Shown: piece by piece, positions 1 to 7,196 of the stretch | Numbering within the stretch: position 1 is the first letter of the stretch | Layout of the letters: each line of letters begins with the position of its first letter | NCBI GenBank assembly: GCA_964443525.1 | Contig: CAYUCY010000005.1 | Span: 1-45,616 of the forward strand | Direction: 5' to 3' | Length of the DNA stretch: 45,616 bases | Source of the DNA: CAYUCY01 sp964443525 | GTDB taxonomy: Bacteria; Pseudomonadota; Alphaproteobacteria; Caedimonadales; Caedimonadaceae | Position numbers and translations under genes: made by a program | The notes under the pieces: generated by a model | Databases searched by the model: none | Told to the model about the DNA's origin: nothing | Seen by the model: the letters and a program-made list of their open reading frames with translations, nothing else

Positions 1-34
1 GTGTTTTTACAGGTCACCGCTTCAGTATGTAAAT

Positions 35-796
35 TTACGCTAACTCTCCTTTAAGCTTGTGGCGCAGTAAGGAAAGACATTCATGAGTAACGGCATGGAT
101 AAGAAGACTGGCTCGCCATAAGATAAAACTGTTTCTGGGATCGTAAGATCCGGTCATTTTAAAGTCAACGGGGTAGGGGATGATATCAAATCCTGCCTTT
201 TTAAAAAGTCCGACAGCCCGCGGCATATGAAGGGCTGAGGTGACGAGCGCATATTTATCTCCTTTAAGGGGCTTTAAAAGCTCGGCACAAAATTCAGCAT
301 TTTCCTTTGTATTCCGGGATTTATCCTCAAAAAGGAAACGATCGAGAGGAAAGCTGAGCTCGATCATATATTCTTTAAAAAGACGGGCTTCCCGAAAGTT
401 GGGTGTCGTGGCTTCGCCTCCGCCGGAGTAAATAATTTTAACGTTGGGGTACTTATGGATGAGCGGAAGACTATCAAGAATTCGGCCTGCTGCATAATTA
501 TAAGAAGGTTTTCCTCTGGCTTGGGAGACGACGACGTCATGACTTCCCCCGAGTATGATAATGCCTTTAATATCATTCGGGAGCGCCTCGATTTCCGGAT
601 ACATCTTTTCAAGATGGATGGCGACCCATTGTGCCGTGGGTACGATCACGAGGAGAAAAGTGAATATTGTCAGAAGTGTTAAGAATTTTTCTTTCAGCTT
701 CTTTGCTCTTAGGAGATGCAGAGTTAACAGGGCTAAAATCAGTAAATACCAGAATTCATGCAGGAGATAAAAAATGATTTGGGAAAGGGACGTCAT
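35..796 (-). CDS. YdcF/SanA-like DUF218 envelope protein
   Basis: A 253-residue protein of the DUF218 (YdcF/ElyC/SanA) family. Two hydrophobic stretches at about residues 8-28 and 37-58 should anchor it in the inner membrane, with the DUF218 domain following. Family signatures are visible: a first strand ending IIILGG, then IYSGGGEA, then EDKSRNTKENAEF and the helix-strand LVTSALHMPRA. Family members of this type are linked to envelope or peptidoglycan-precursor homeostasis, but the biochemical reaction is not settled. The ATG at 794-796 is preceded by a weak purine-rich stretch. It stands alone, facing left and divergent from the tRNA genes. The family call is firm and the exact role is unknown. 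Confidence 0.85.
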   Translation of the reverse strand: MTSLSQIIFYLLHEFWYLLILALLTLHLLRAKKLKEKFLTLLTIFTFLLVIVPTAQWVAIHLEKMYPEIEALPNDIKGIIILGGSHDVVVSQARGKPSYNYAAGRILDSLPLIHKYPNVKIIYSGGGEATTPNFREARLFKEYMIELSFPLDRFLFEDKSRNTKENAEFCAELLKPLKGDKYALVTSALHMPRAVGLFKKAGFDIIPYPVDFKMTGSYDPRNSFILWRASLLIHAVTHECLSLLRHKLKGELA

Positions 797-879
797 TAAA
801 CTTCTCTCATCTATTTTTTGGCAACTATAAGGAGATTCAATTCAAGGTGCAAGGTATCGATTTTTGAAGAGAGATTTTC

Positions 880-908
880 TTGACGGGTTCTTTAAGTCTC
901 TGTATCAA
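880..908 (+). promoter_or_regulatory. Promoter of tRNA-Ser
   Basis: A sigma70-like promoter: TTGACG at 880-885, a 17-nt spacer, and TATCAA at 903-908. The expected start site (about 915) lies a few bases before the mature tRNA 5' end at 920, which fits a short tRNA leader. Confidence 0.65.
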
Positions 909-919
909 AGAAAGGTCTT

Positions 920-1009
920 GGATGGGTGGCCGAGTGGTTGAAGGCACCGGTCTTGAAAACCGGCAAGGGTGAAAGCTCTTCGTGGGTTCGAATCCCACCC
1001 CATCCGCCA
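920..1009 (+). tRNA. tRNA-Ser(UGA)
   Basis: A 90-nt tRNA that folds as a class II tRNA. The acceptor stem is GGATGGG (920-926) paired with CCCATCC (999-1005), followed by discriminator G1006 and an encoded CCA (1007-1009). The anticodon stem CCGGT/ACCGG (947-951/959-963) closes a 7-nt loop whose anticodon is TGA at 954-956. The long variable arm expected of serine tRNAs follows it, and the T-arm contains GGTTCGAATCC. It reads UCN serine codons. Confidence 0.95.
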
Positions 1010-1030
1010 CTTCCAACGGTATAGGTTTAC

Positions 1031-1053
1031 TTTTTTCGGAAACGCCGAAAAAA
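1031..1053. other. Perfect stem-loop between the two tRNA genes
   Basis: TTTTTTCGG pairs with CCGAAAAAA around a 5-nt loop (AAACG). It sits 22 nt after tRNA-Ser. Because the 3' arm is the A-run rather than a U-run, it is not a standard intrinsic terminator. It may help 3' processing of the upstream transcript, but this is only a structural observation. Confidence 0.35.
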
Positions 1054-1067
1054 TTTCAAATTCCTCG

Positions 1068-1096
1068 TTGCAAATCGCCGGCGGGGGCGTTATAAA
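1068..1096 (+). promoter_or_regulatory. Promoter of the second (gapped) tRNA
   Basis: TTGCAA at 1068-1073, a 17-nt spacer, and TATAAA at 1091-1096. The predicted start near 1103 is about 10 nt before the tRNA 5' end at 1113, so this tRNA seems to be transcribed separately from tRNA-Ser. Confidence 0.6.
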
Positions 1097-1112
1097 GTTT
1101 TCATTCTCATGC

Positions 1113-1156
1113 GGGGGGTTAGCTCAGCGGGAGAGCNNNNNNNNNNCCCCCCACCA
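1113..1156 (+). tRNA. tRNA interrupted by an assembly gap; isotype unknown
   Basis: The 5' portion is intact: acceptor strand GGGGGG (1113-1118), T7-T8, A9, and a complete D-arm (GCTC ... GAGC). The 3' end after the gap is CCCCCC, discriminator A, and CCA (1147-1156). The 10 N (1137-1146) replace the anticodon arm, variable loop and T-arm. A normal tRNA needs about 42 nt here, so the gap size is a placeholder. The isotype cannot be read. The third acceptor pair is G:C rather than G3:U70, which argues against tRNA-Ala. Confidence 0.8.
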
Positions 1157-1198
1157 TTCCATTTTATTGCTTAACAGCCTACTCTTTTTCCTCTTTAA

Positions 1199-1226
1199 TA
1201 AAAAAGGGCCCCAGGTAGCCTTTTTA
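1199..1226 (+). terminator. Likely intrinsic terminator after the second tRNA
   Basis: AAAAAGGGC (1201-1209) pairs with GCCTTTTT (1218-1225), with one bulged G and a loop of about 8 nt; the T-run forms the end of the 3' arm. It lies 43 nt past the tRNA CCA and 15 nt before the epimerase start, so it may end the tRNA transcript. Confidence 0.45.
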
Positions 1227-1240
1227 TCAGGGATTGAGTT

Positions 1241-1645
1241 ATGCTTTTAAAACTGAATCATATTGCCATCGCCGTTCCGTCTCTTGAAGAAAGTAGAGCT
1301 CTTTATTGCGATGTTTTTAAAGTCCCCGTGAGCCAACCTCGAACACTTAAAGATCACGGTATTCGACTTTCTTTCGTGACGCTTCAAAATACAGTAATTG
1401 AACTTATGGAACCTTTGGATGAAAGCTCTCCGCTTGCTAATTTTCTAAAGCGGCAAAAGACGGGAGGAATTCATCATCTCTGCTTTGAAGTTGAAGATAT
1501 GGAGGCCTCTCTGAGAAACCTTAAAGAAACAGGTCTAAGAGTTTTGGGGGATGGGATGCCAAAGACAGGGGCTCACGGGAAACCTGTTATTTTCCTGCAC
1601 CCGAAGGATTGTTTAGGAGTTTTAATCGAGCTTGAGCAAAAGTAG
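1241..1645 (+). CDS. mce: Methylmalonyl-CoA epimerase
   Basis: A 134-residue single-domain protein of the vicinal-oxygen-chelate (glyoxalase) fold. Methylmalonyl-CoA epimerase interconverts the (R) and (S) forms of methylmalonyl-CoA, linking propionyl-CoA carboxylase to the B12-dependent mutase in propionate, odd-chain fatty acid and branched amino acid breakdown. The two beta-alpha-beta repeats begin LNHIAIAVPSLEES (residue 5) and GGIHHLCFEVEDME (residue 75). Probable metal ligands are His7, His78 or His79, and Glu130 in the terminal VLIELEQK; IELMEP near residue 53 holds the fourth position. Length matches the family. The ATG at 1241 follows a modest AGGGA-type ribosome site. The mutase genes are not in this window. 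Confidence 0.9.
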   Translation: MLLKLNHIAIAVPSLEESRALYCDVFKVPVSQPRTLKDHGIRLSFVTLQNTVIELMEPLDESSPLANFLKRQKTGGIHHLCFEVEDMEASLRNLKETGLRVLGDGMPKTGAHGKPVIFLHPKDCLGVLIELEQK

Positions 1646-1715
1646 AAAATCTTTCGATTTTTAAGTCACTGATTCTTCCTTCAAATTTCAGAAAAGTCAT
1701 GGCATACTAAGAAAA

Positions 1716-3497
1716 ATGAAAGGTAAGGGGGGTCGGTTGGAAGACGCATCGTTTCTCAAAGATGCACTCATTATCTTGATTGCCGCTGTTGCGGTCGTCT
1801 CTCTTTTTAGGGGAATCAATATCAGCCCGATTTTGGGGTATCTGTTGGCGGGTGCGTTAATCGGGCCGCACGGCTTTCTTTTTATCGAAGAAGTCGAAGG
1901 AACGGTCGTCTTGGGTAAACTGGGTGTTGTATTCCTCCTCTTTACCATCGGCTTGAAGATGCCGCTTCAACGTCTTCAGGTCTTAAGGCGATATGTCTTC
2001 GGTCTCGGATTTGCTCAGGTTCTGGTGACGGGGACTCTATTTGCTTCAATCGCCTACTCCCTCGGGCTTTCTTTAGAGGCTTCGATCTTAGCAGGGAGTG
2101 GTCTTGCGCTCTCATCAACTGCAGTCGGTGTTCAACTTTTATCAGAGCGCGGCGAGATCGCAATGCGGTTCGGCCGTGTCTCTTTCGCCATTCTCCTCTT
2201 TCAGGATTTAGCGGTCGTCGTTTTATTAATGTTGCTTTCGACATTTAAGGGGGAGGGGACACCTATTTTTGAGCTTTTAGGGGTCGCAACATTAAAAGCA
2301 GCAATTGTTCTCTTTTTCATCATCATCGTCGGCCGTGTCTTATTAAAGCCTTTTTATCGGGGGATCAGCGCTATCGGCAGTCAGGAGCTTTTCGTTACCG
2401 TTAATTTGCTGGTGATTTTGATTACGAGTTTTGCAACAGCTGCAGCGGGTCTTTCAATGGAGCTCGGTGCTTTTTTGGCCGGGATTTTATTGTCCGAAAC
2501 TGAATATCGTCATCAGGTAGAAGCGGACATTCAACCTTTTTATGGGCTCTTGATCGGTCTTTTCTTTATGACTGTCGGCATGACGCTTGATTATACGATG
2601 ATTCTGGATAAATTTATGCTTATTCTAGGACTTCTTTTCGGGATGATGGTCGTAAAGTCGACTCTTCTCTTTATCCTTGCCCGTGTCTTTCAGATTCCGC
2701 TCATCTCGGCTCTTCGAGTCGGCCTTCTTTTGGCATCGGGAGGTGAATTCGTTTTTGTTCTCTTTGTTCCGGCGGTTGAAGCAAATATTATCCCGCCGGA
2801 GATCAGTAATCTCCTCATTACCATCGTGGCTCTTTCCATGGGATTTACCCCTTTCTTGGCAATGCTTGGGAAGTGGTTAGATGACTGTTTCGTAGAACGC
2901 CAGGAAGACAAATATCTGGAAGGATCGATGGAAGAGGTCTCCGACCTACGTAATCACGTGATTATTGCCGGATTCGGTCGGGTCGGGCGCATGGTTGCAA
3001 AAATGCTGACCGATCGAATGATCCCCTATGTTGCTATCGATAATAATATGGATGCTGTTACGAAAGGTAGAGCTGAAGGCATTCCCGTCTTCTACGGGGA
3101 TGTGAGGCGACCTGAAGTGATGCGTGTCTTGGGAGCCCAGAAGGCAGCAGCGGCTGTGGTGAGCCTTAATATGCCGAAAGCGTGTGTCAGAACGGCTATG
3201 ATGCTTCGAAAGCAATTTCCGAATGTCCTGGTCGCCGTTAGAATGCGAGATGACGGTTATTATGAGAAACTGACGCAAGCAGGGGCTATTGTCGTGATGC
3301 CTGAAAACCTTGAACCGAGCCTTCAATTAGCTGCAAAAGTTTTAAATGCGGTCGGCACTCCCCATGATGAGGTGCAGCAAGTCATTGAAACATTCCGTCG
3401 TGCCTATTCCAATGATCCGACTCTAGACTCTTTTTCGGGGGGACGGGATGAGGCCGACGAGGATGAGGAAGTTCATCCTAAAAAAGCCGAGGCTTAA
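1716..3497 (+). CDS. KefB-type monovalent cation:proton antiporter (CPA2) with TrkA-N domain
   Basis: A 593-residue inner-membrane protein of the CPA2 family. The N-terminal half (about residues 15-390) is a Na+/H+-exchanger fold with a dozen or so hydrophobic segments; it contains GYLLAGALIGPHGF, GVVFLLFTIGLKM and the SGLALSSTA and FQDLAVV segments typical of KefB/KefC. A cytosolic TrkA-N/RCK domain starts near residue 412 with the Rossmann motif VIIAGFGRVGR, followed by YVAIDNN and PVFYGDVRRPE. It probably exchanges K+ (or Na+) for H+ under nucleotide control; the exact ion is inferred. ATG 1716 has no ribosome site, whereas the in-frame TTG at 1737 follows an AAGGTAAGGGGG stretch, so the mature protein may be 7 residues shorter. 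Confidence 0.88.
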   Translation: MKGKGGRLEDASFLKDALIILIAAVAVVSLFRGINISPILGYLLAGALIGPHGFLFIEEVEGTVVLGKLGVVFLLFTIGLKMPLQRLQVLRRYVFGLGFAQVLVTGTLFASIAYSLGLSLEASILAGSGLALSSTAVGVQLLSERGEIAMRFGRVSFAILLFQDLAVVVLLMLLSTFKGEGTPIFELLGVATLKAAIVLFFIIIVGRVLLKPFYRGISAIGSQELFVTVNLLVILITSFATAAAGLSMELGAFLAGILLSETEYRHQVEADIQPFYGLLIGLFFMTVGMTLDYTMILDKFMLILGLLFGMMVVKSTLLFILARVFQIPLISALRVGLLLASGGEFVFVLFVPAVEANIIPPEISNLLITIVALSMGFTPFLAMLGKWLDDCFVERQEDKYLEGSMEEVSDLRNHVIIAGFGRVGRMVAKMLTDRMIPYVAIDNNMDAVTKGRAEGIPVFYGDVRRPEVMRVLGAQKAAAAVVSLNMPKACVRTAMMLRKQFPNVLVAVRMRDDGYYEKLTQAGAIVVMPENLEPSLQLAAKVLNAVGTPHDEVQQVIETFRRAYSNDPTLDSFSGGRDEADEDEEVHPKKAEA

Positions 3498-3564
3498 GTT
3501 TTCAGGGCTCCAAAATGGTTCTAAATTTGCTATAAGAGGAAATATCGATCTGAAAGAGGCATTT

Positions 3565-4920
3565 ATGAAAAAATCACTTTCCTCTCTAGCTGTGCTAGCG
3601 CTTACCTTTGCATTGACGATCTCGTTAACGAGTTGTCAGGCAGCGCCTAAAGCACCTCCCAAAAAAGAGAAAGATTCTCTTTCGTCTCGTGAAGCGGCCA
3701 TTTTCTATGCATACGTGGCGGATCGCGTTAAGCGTGAGTATGTAGAGCCCGTTGATGCCGACAAGCTTTTGGAGGGAGCGCTAAACGGTATGCTCGGATC
3801 CCTCGACCCTCATTCCAGTTATTTGCCACCAAAAAAATATCAAGAGGTTAAGTCGCACGCGGATGGTAAATATGGCGGTTTGGGGATGGAGATTTATGTC
3901 CAAGACACGGGCATTCTCGTCGTTTCCGCTTTGGATGATACACCTGCTGCAGAGGCCGGAATTCAACCGGGTGACCTAATTGTTGCTGTTGATAACACCC
4001 CAGTCTTCGGCTTTACGCCCGTTCAAGCACAAGAAGCTCTTCGGGGTGAGCCGGGCTCCGATATCACTCTTATCGTGCGTCACAAGGATAATACGACCGA
4101 AGAAAAAAAGTTAAAACGGGCGATCATTAAAGTCAAACCTGTTAAATGGCGCCTTGAAGGGGATGCGGGCTATATTCGTATTTCTACCTTTAGTAAGGGC
4201 GTCGGCCAGGACGTAAAAAAGGCGATGGATGACCTTCGCAGCAAATCGGGAAATAAACTGAAGGGCTTTGTGATTGACGTTCGAAATAATGCCGGAGGTC
4301 TCTTAGAAGAGGCTTATGAAGTGACCGATATTTTTTTGGACGAGCTCGATGTCGTCTCTATCCGGGGACGAGACTCAACCAAAGATATTTATTTTACGGC
4401 AACTAAGGGGGACTACGCACAAGGTCTTCCCCTTGTCGTCCTTGTCAATAGCGGCTCTGCTTCGGCCTCTGAAATTTTGGCGGGAGCTATTCAAGATCAT
4501 AAAAGGGGCCTTGTGGTCGGTACAAAGACGTTCGGCAAGGGATCGGTCCAAACGGTTGTTCCCATGACAAACGGGGGAGCCATTAAATTGACGACCGCTA
4601 TTTACTATACGCCGAAGGGGCGATCCATCCAAAAGGAGGGCATCGTTCCGGATGTGAAGGTTGAACAAGTAATGGACGCAAAAAGCATAGAAGATCAAAA
4701 CATGCTGAGAGAGGCTAATTTAAGCAAGGCGCTTGAGAATGGGAAGAAAAAAGAAACGGCACCTGCTTCAGAATCAGGGGAGACACCTCCTTCCTTGAAA
4801 TCGGAGATTTTGAAGGAGCTTCCCGACTATCAGCTCAAGCAAGCTTTGGCAGTCTTAAAAGTCATGTCTCTTTACGAGAAGCGCGGAGGAAAGAATGGCG
4901 GCGCAGGAGCCCGATCCTAA
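3565..4920 (+). CDS. ctpA: C-terminal processing periplasmic protease (S41), lipoprotein form
   Basis: A 451-residue S41 serine endopeptidase of the Prc/CtpA group, which trims the C-termini of envelope proteins. The start is ATG 3565, preceded by AAAGAGG 5 nt upstream; the frame is open back to 3448 but that part overlaps the antiporter. The N-terminus is a lipoprotein signal with lipobox LTSC (Cys24). A PDZ domain follows at about residues 96-175 (KYGGLGMEI, IQPGDLIVAVD). The catalytic dyad is Ser300 in NSGSASASEI and Lys325 in TFGKGSVQ, with the usual 25-residue spacing. The C-terminus overlaps the next gene by 26 nt, so the two are translationally linked. This gene order is common in Alphaproteobacteria. 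Confidence 0.93.
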   Translation: MKKSLSSLAVLALTFALTISLTSCQAAPKAPPKKEKDSLSSREAAIFYAYVADRVKREYVEPVDADKLLEGALNGMLGSLDPHSSYLPPKKYQEVKSHADGKYGGLGMEIYVQDTGILVVSALDDTPAAEAGIQPGDLIVAVDNTPVFGFTPVQAQEALRGEPGSDITLIVRHKDNTTEEKKLKRAIIKVKPVKWRLEGDAGYIRISTFSKGVGQDVKKAMDDLRSKSGNKLKGFVIDVRNNAGGLLEEAYEVTDIFLDELDVVSIRGRDSTKDIYFTATKGDYAQGLPLVVLVNSGSASASEILAGAIQDHKRGLVVGTKTFGKGSVQTVVPMTNGGAIKLTTAIYYTPKGRSIQKEGIVPDVKVEQVMDAKSIEDQNMLREANLSKALENGKKKETAPASESGETPPSLKSEILKELPDYQLKQALAVLKVMSLYEKRGGKNGGAGARS

Positions 4921-6064
4921 ACCCGAAGATGCAGGAAAAGCCATTGACTCGAAAGACGATTTCGGGCATAGAAACCTTTCCGACCAAATGCCGCCGAGTT
5001 CCAATCATGAGAAGTCTGTAAATCTTATCTCTAAAATCCTTCAGTGGGTGAGAGAAAAGAGATCTGCCGTATCACTTTTTTTAAAACCTGCTTTTGTGAG
5101 GGCGGGTCTTTTCACTTTTCTGATTGTTGTTATAAGCAGTGCACTCTTAGAGCGCTACACCCGGAAAAATCCCGCCCCTTCCTTTTTCGGCACCTTGATC
5201 AGTAGCACACCTACATCTTCTCCGCCCGAGGAAACCGTTTTGCCCAGTGTCTGTGAAGAAACAGAAGTGGAACAAAATGGCGATTCGCCTCAAATGCTTC
5301 ATCTTGCAGGAAGCTCGGTCCCGACTCAAATTCCTGAGGTGCCCTCTATTGCTATTGTTTTAACAGAGCTTGGCTTGATGCCTTCACTGACCGAAAAAAT
5401 TCTTCACCTGCCGCCCCCGTTAACGCTCGCTCTTTTACCTTATGAGGCAGGTCTTCAAAAAACCATTGATGCCTTGGTTGAAAGGCAACATGAAGTTTTG
5501 CTCATGATTCCGATGGAGCCTCTTTTTTACCCTGAGGACGATCCGGGGCCGAGAACGTTGCTTTCGGGACTCTCTGCCAGAGAGAATATCGAACGTCTGA
5601 GGTCTCACCTGAAGGGTCTGACAGGGTATAAAGGGCTTATGAATTATATGGGCTCTCGTTTTACGGTTTCCGAAAGAGATTATGAGCCCATCCTTCAAGA
5701 GATGAGATCTCTTTGCGAGTATTTCTTTGACGGTAACAGTGCACCCAAATGTCTGACGGAAGAATTAGCCGAAAAGGTTCGACTCCCTTATGCTTCAACC
5801 AAAATTTCTTTGGATCATTCACTCTCCTCTGAGGCCGCGCGGAAGTCTCTCAAAACCTTAGAAGAGACAGCTATTAAAAACGGCTATGCTATTGCTTATT
5901 CTAAAGCCTATTCTTTTATTTTAGAAGAACTTGCCGCATGGTTGCCGACCTTGTCCGAGAAGAACATTCGCCTTGTTCCGCTTTCGGAACTTCTGACCAG
6001 ACCAGCTTCCCGAGAAGGTTCTGAGAAAAATGAAATGGACCTCCAACCACGGAAAGAGTTTTAA
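4895..6064 (+). CDS. Divergent polysaccharide deacetylase family protein (YibQ-like), probably inactive
   Basis: A 389-residue single-pass membrane protein. A charged cytosolic N-terminus is followed by a membrane segment near residues 70-90, a Pro/Ser-rich linker, and a divergent polysaccharide deacetylase domain (about 148-375) outside the inner membrane. The family skeleton is clear: PPPLTLALLPY, EVLLMIPMEPL, DDPGP, NYMGSRFT, IRLVPLSELL. However, the usual IDDLG acidic motif reads VLTELG, the FLDSRT-like motif reads FFDGNS, and the late GHP motif is replaced by YSK. Family members carry a NodB-like fold, and here the metal and catalytic residues appear degraded. It lies between ctpA (overlapping) and rppH (3-nt gap), the usual alphaproteobacterial order. 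The family call is secure; the enzymatic activity is doubtful. Confidence 0.85.
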   Translation: MAAQEPDPKPEDAGKAIDSKDDFGHRNLSDQMPPSSNHEKSVNLISKILQWVREKRSAVSLFLKPAFVRAGLFTFLIVVISSALLERYTRKNPAPSFFGTLISSTPTSSPPEETVLPSVCEETEVEQNGDSPQMLHLAGSSVPTQIPEVPSIAIVLTELGLMPSLTEKILHLPPPLTLALLPYEAGLQKTIDALVERQHEVLLMIPMEPLFYPEDDPGPRTLLSGLSARENIERLRSHLKGLTGYKGLMNYMGSRFTVSERDYEPILQEMRSLCEYFFDGNSAPKCLTEELAEKVRLPYASTKISLDHSLSSEAARKSLKTLEETAIKNGYAIAYSKAYSFILEELAAWLPTLSEKNIRLVPLSELLTRPASREGSEKNEMDLQPRKEF

Positions 6065-6067
6065 GGG

Positions 6068-6544
6068 ATGAAAAAAACGTATAACGAGACACGTCCTTAT
6101 CGTCCTTGTGTGGGTGTTATTTTACTCAATGAAAATAATCACGTTTTTGTAGGCAGTCGAATCGATTTCATCTCAGATGCCTGGCAAATGCCCCAAGGAG
6201 GAATCGATCCCGGAGAGATACCTCTTGAGGCGGCCCAACGCGAACTCTTTGAGGAAATCGGCACGAATAAAGTAAAATTTATTGCCGAGTATCCTGAATG
6301 GCTCACCTACGAGCTTCCGGTTGATCTTGTCGGAAAATTGTGGGGGGCTAAATATCGAGGCCAAAAGCAAAAATGGTTCGTCTTTCGTTTTATGGGACGC
6401 GATCAGGATATTAATCTTCAGACGGCTCATCCGGAATTCAGGGATTGGAGGTGGATTCGGGTGGCAGACCTTCCCTCGGTTGCCATTGATTTTAAAAAGG
6501 ACATCTACGTAAAACTCGTCAACTTCCTCATTCAAATCCTATAG
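6068..6544 (+). CDS. rppH: RNA pyrophosphohydrolase (NUDIX)
   Basis: A 158-residue NUDIX hydrolase. RppH removes pyrophosphate from the 5' end of primary transcripts, which starts 5'-end-dependent mRNA decay. The N-terminus PYRPCVGVILLN matches RppH, the NUDIX box GGIDPGEIPLEAAQRELFEE runs from about residue 41, and the substrate-handling segment WLTYELP and the GQKQKWFVFRF strand are present. Length is normal. It starts 4 nt after the YibQ-like stop, as the last gene of a ctpA-yibQ-rppH operon. Confidence 0.95.
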   Translation: MKKTYNETRPYRPCVGVILLNENNHVFVGSRIDFISDAWQMPQGGIDPGEIPLEAAQRELFEEIGTNKVKFIAEYPEWLTYELPVDLVGKLWGAKYRGQKQKWFVFRFMGRDQDINLQTAHPEFRDWRWIRVADLPSVAIDFKKDIYVKLVNFLIQIL

Positions 6545-6774
6545 CTTGATCCTCTCAAAAAAATCGTCCGAATAAATGAGGCAGACTCATCTCGATCTCG
6601 ATGTATTTTTCTCATCTTTCAAAAAATGTTAAATCTAAAATATTCTGATTCTATTTAAAACTACTTATAATTAACTACATATTAATAATTTATATTTGAT
6701 CATCTATTAATAAGTATTTGATATGATTTTAGAGATTGGCGATTACACACTATTTTTAAAAGAGGGAGACTGAC
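6545..6774. other. AT-rich spacer before a small gene
   Basis: About 230 nt, strongly AT-rich from 6620 onward (for example the stretch 6656-6730). No coding potential or clear terminator was found. It probably contains the promoter of the small gene at 6775; a TTGATC near 6698 with TATGAT about 20 nt later is a weak candidate. Confidence 0.4.
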
Positions 6775-7035
6775 ATGAAACTCGATACATCCAAGGAAAC
6801 CTATTTCTTGCAACGGTTATTGAAAGCGGCTTATTGGTTTCTGTTCAGAGTTCTTTTGCTTCAGAAGTTAAAAAAAGTCGGGAGCTTGGAGCTTAAATTT
6901 GAACCGGATTATAATAACCCAGATGTGAGGGTCCAAATAGAGCAGCAAATTAAATTAATTGGACAAGTAATAAATCTTAAGGCCCTTGTTAATGCAATGG
7001 AACTCATGTCACCTCGTGAAATACAAAGAACCTGA
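6775..7035 (+). CDS. Small protein of unknown function (86 aa)
   Basis: I do not recognise this protein. It is supported as a real gene by a strong ribosome site, AGAGGGAG at 6761-6768, 6 nt before the ATG, and by being alone in its interval. It is basic at the N-terminus with an amphipathic, aromatic stretch (RLLKAAYWFLFRVLLLQKL, about residues 14-32) that could be a peripheral membrane helix. A more acidic, probably helical C-terminal half follows (VQIEQQIKLIGQVINLK). There is no signal peptide cleavage site. Its neighbours (RppH, S9 peptidase) give no functional hint. Confidence 0.6.
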   Translation: MKLDTSKETYFLQRLLKAAYWFLFRVLLLQKLKKVGSLELKFEPDYNNPDVRVQIEQQIKLIGQVINLKALVNAMELMSPREIQRT

Positions 7036-7047
7036 TTTCTCGATCAC

Positions 7048-7085
7048 TTGACACGGATAAACGATCATCTCTGCCACGAGAAGGG
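7048..7085. repeat. Dispersed repeat, copy 1 (partial)
   Basis: Positions 7048-7074 match 16465-16491 at 23 of 27 bases (TTGAyACGGAyAAACGmTCATCTCyGC). The sequence after it (CACGAGAAGGGGG) diverges from the second copy. It lies in the spacer between two genes and looks like a decayed half of a REP-like element. Confidence 0.55.
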
Positions 7086-7196
7086 GGATGAAAAATTTTC
7101 TTCAAATGCTCCGTATCTCACTAAGCCTCTAATTTCTTGCATTTGTCTGTTTTCCGGATAAGATATGTCACCATCTTAATGTAAGGAAAATTATCC

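Noticed and set aside
1113..1156. Naming the gapped tRNA as tRNA-Ala
   Set aside because: The D-arm looks similar, but the G3:U70 identity pair is absent (G:C) and the anticodon is hidden in the N run.
969..1250. 93-codon frame over the tRNA region
   Set aside because: It covers tRNA-Ser, the N gap and the second tRNA, so it is not coding.
3448..3564. Longer ctpA start at 3448
   Set aside because: It overlaps the antiporter gene and would bury the lipoprotein signal; ATG 3565 has a good ribosome site.
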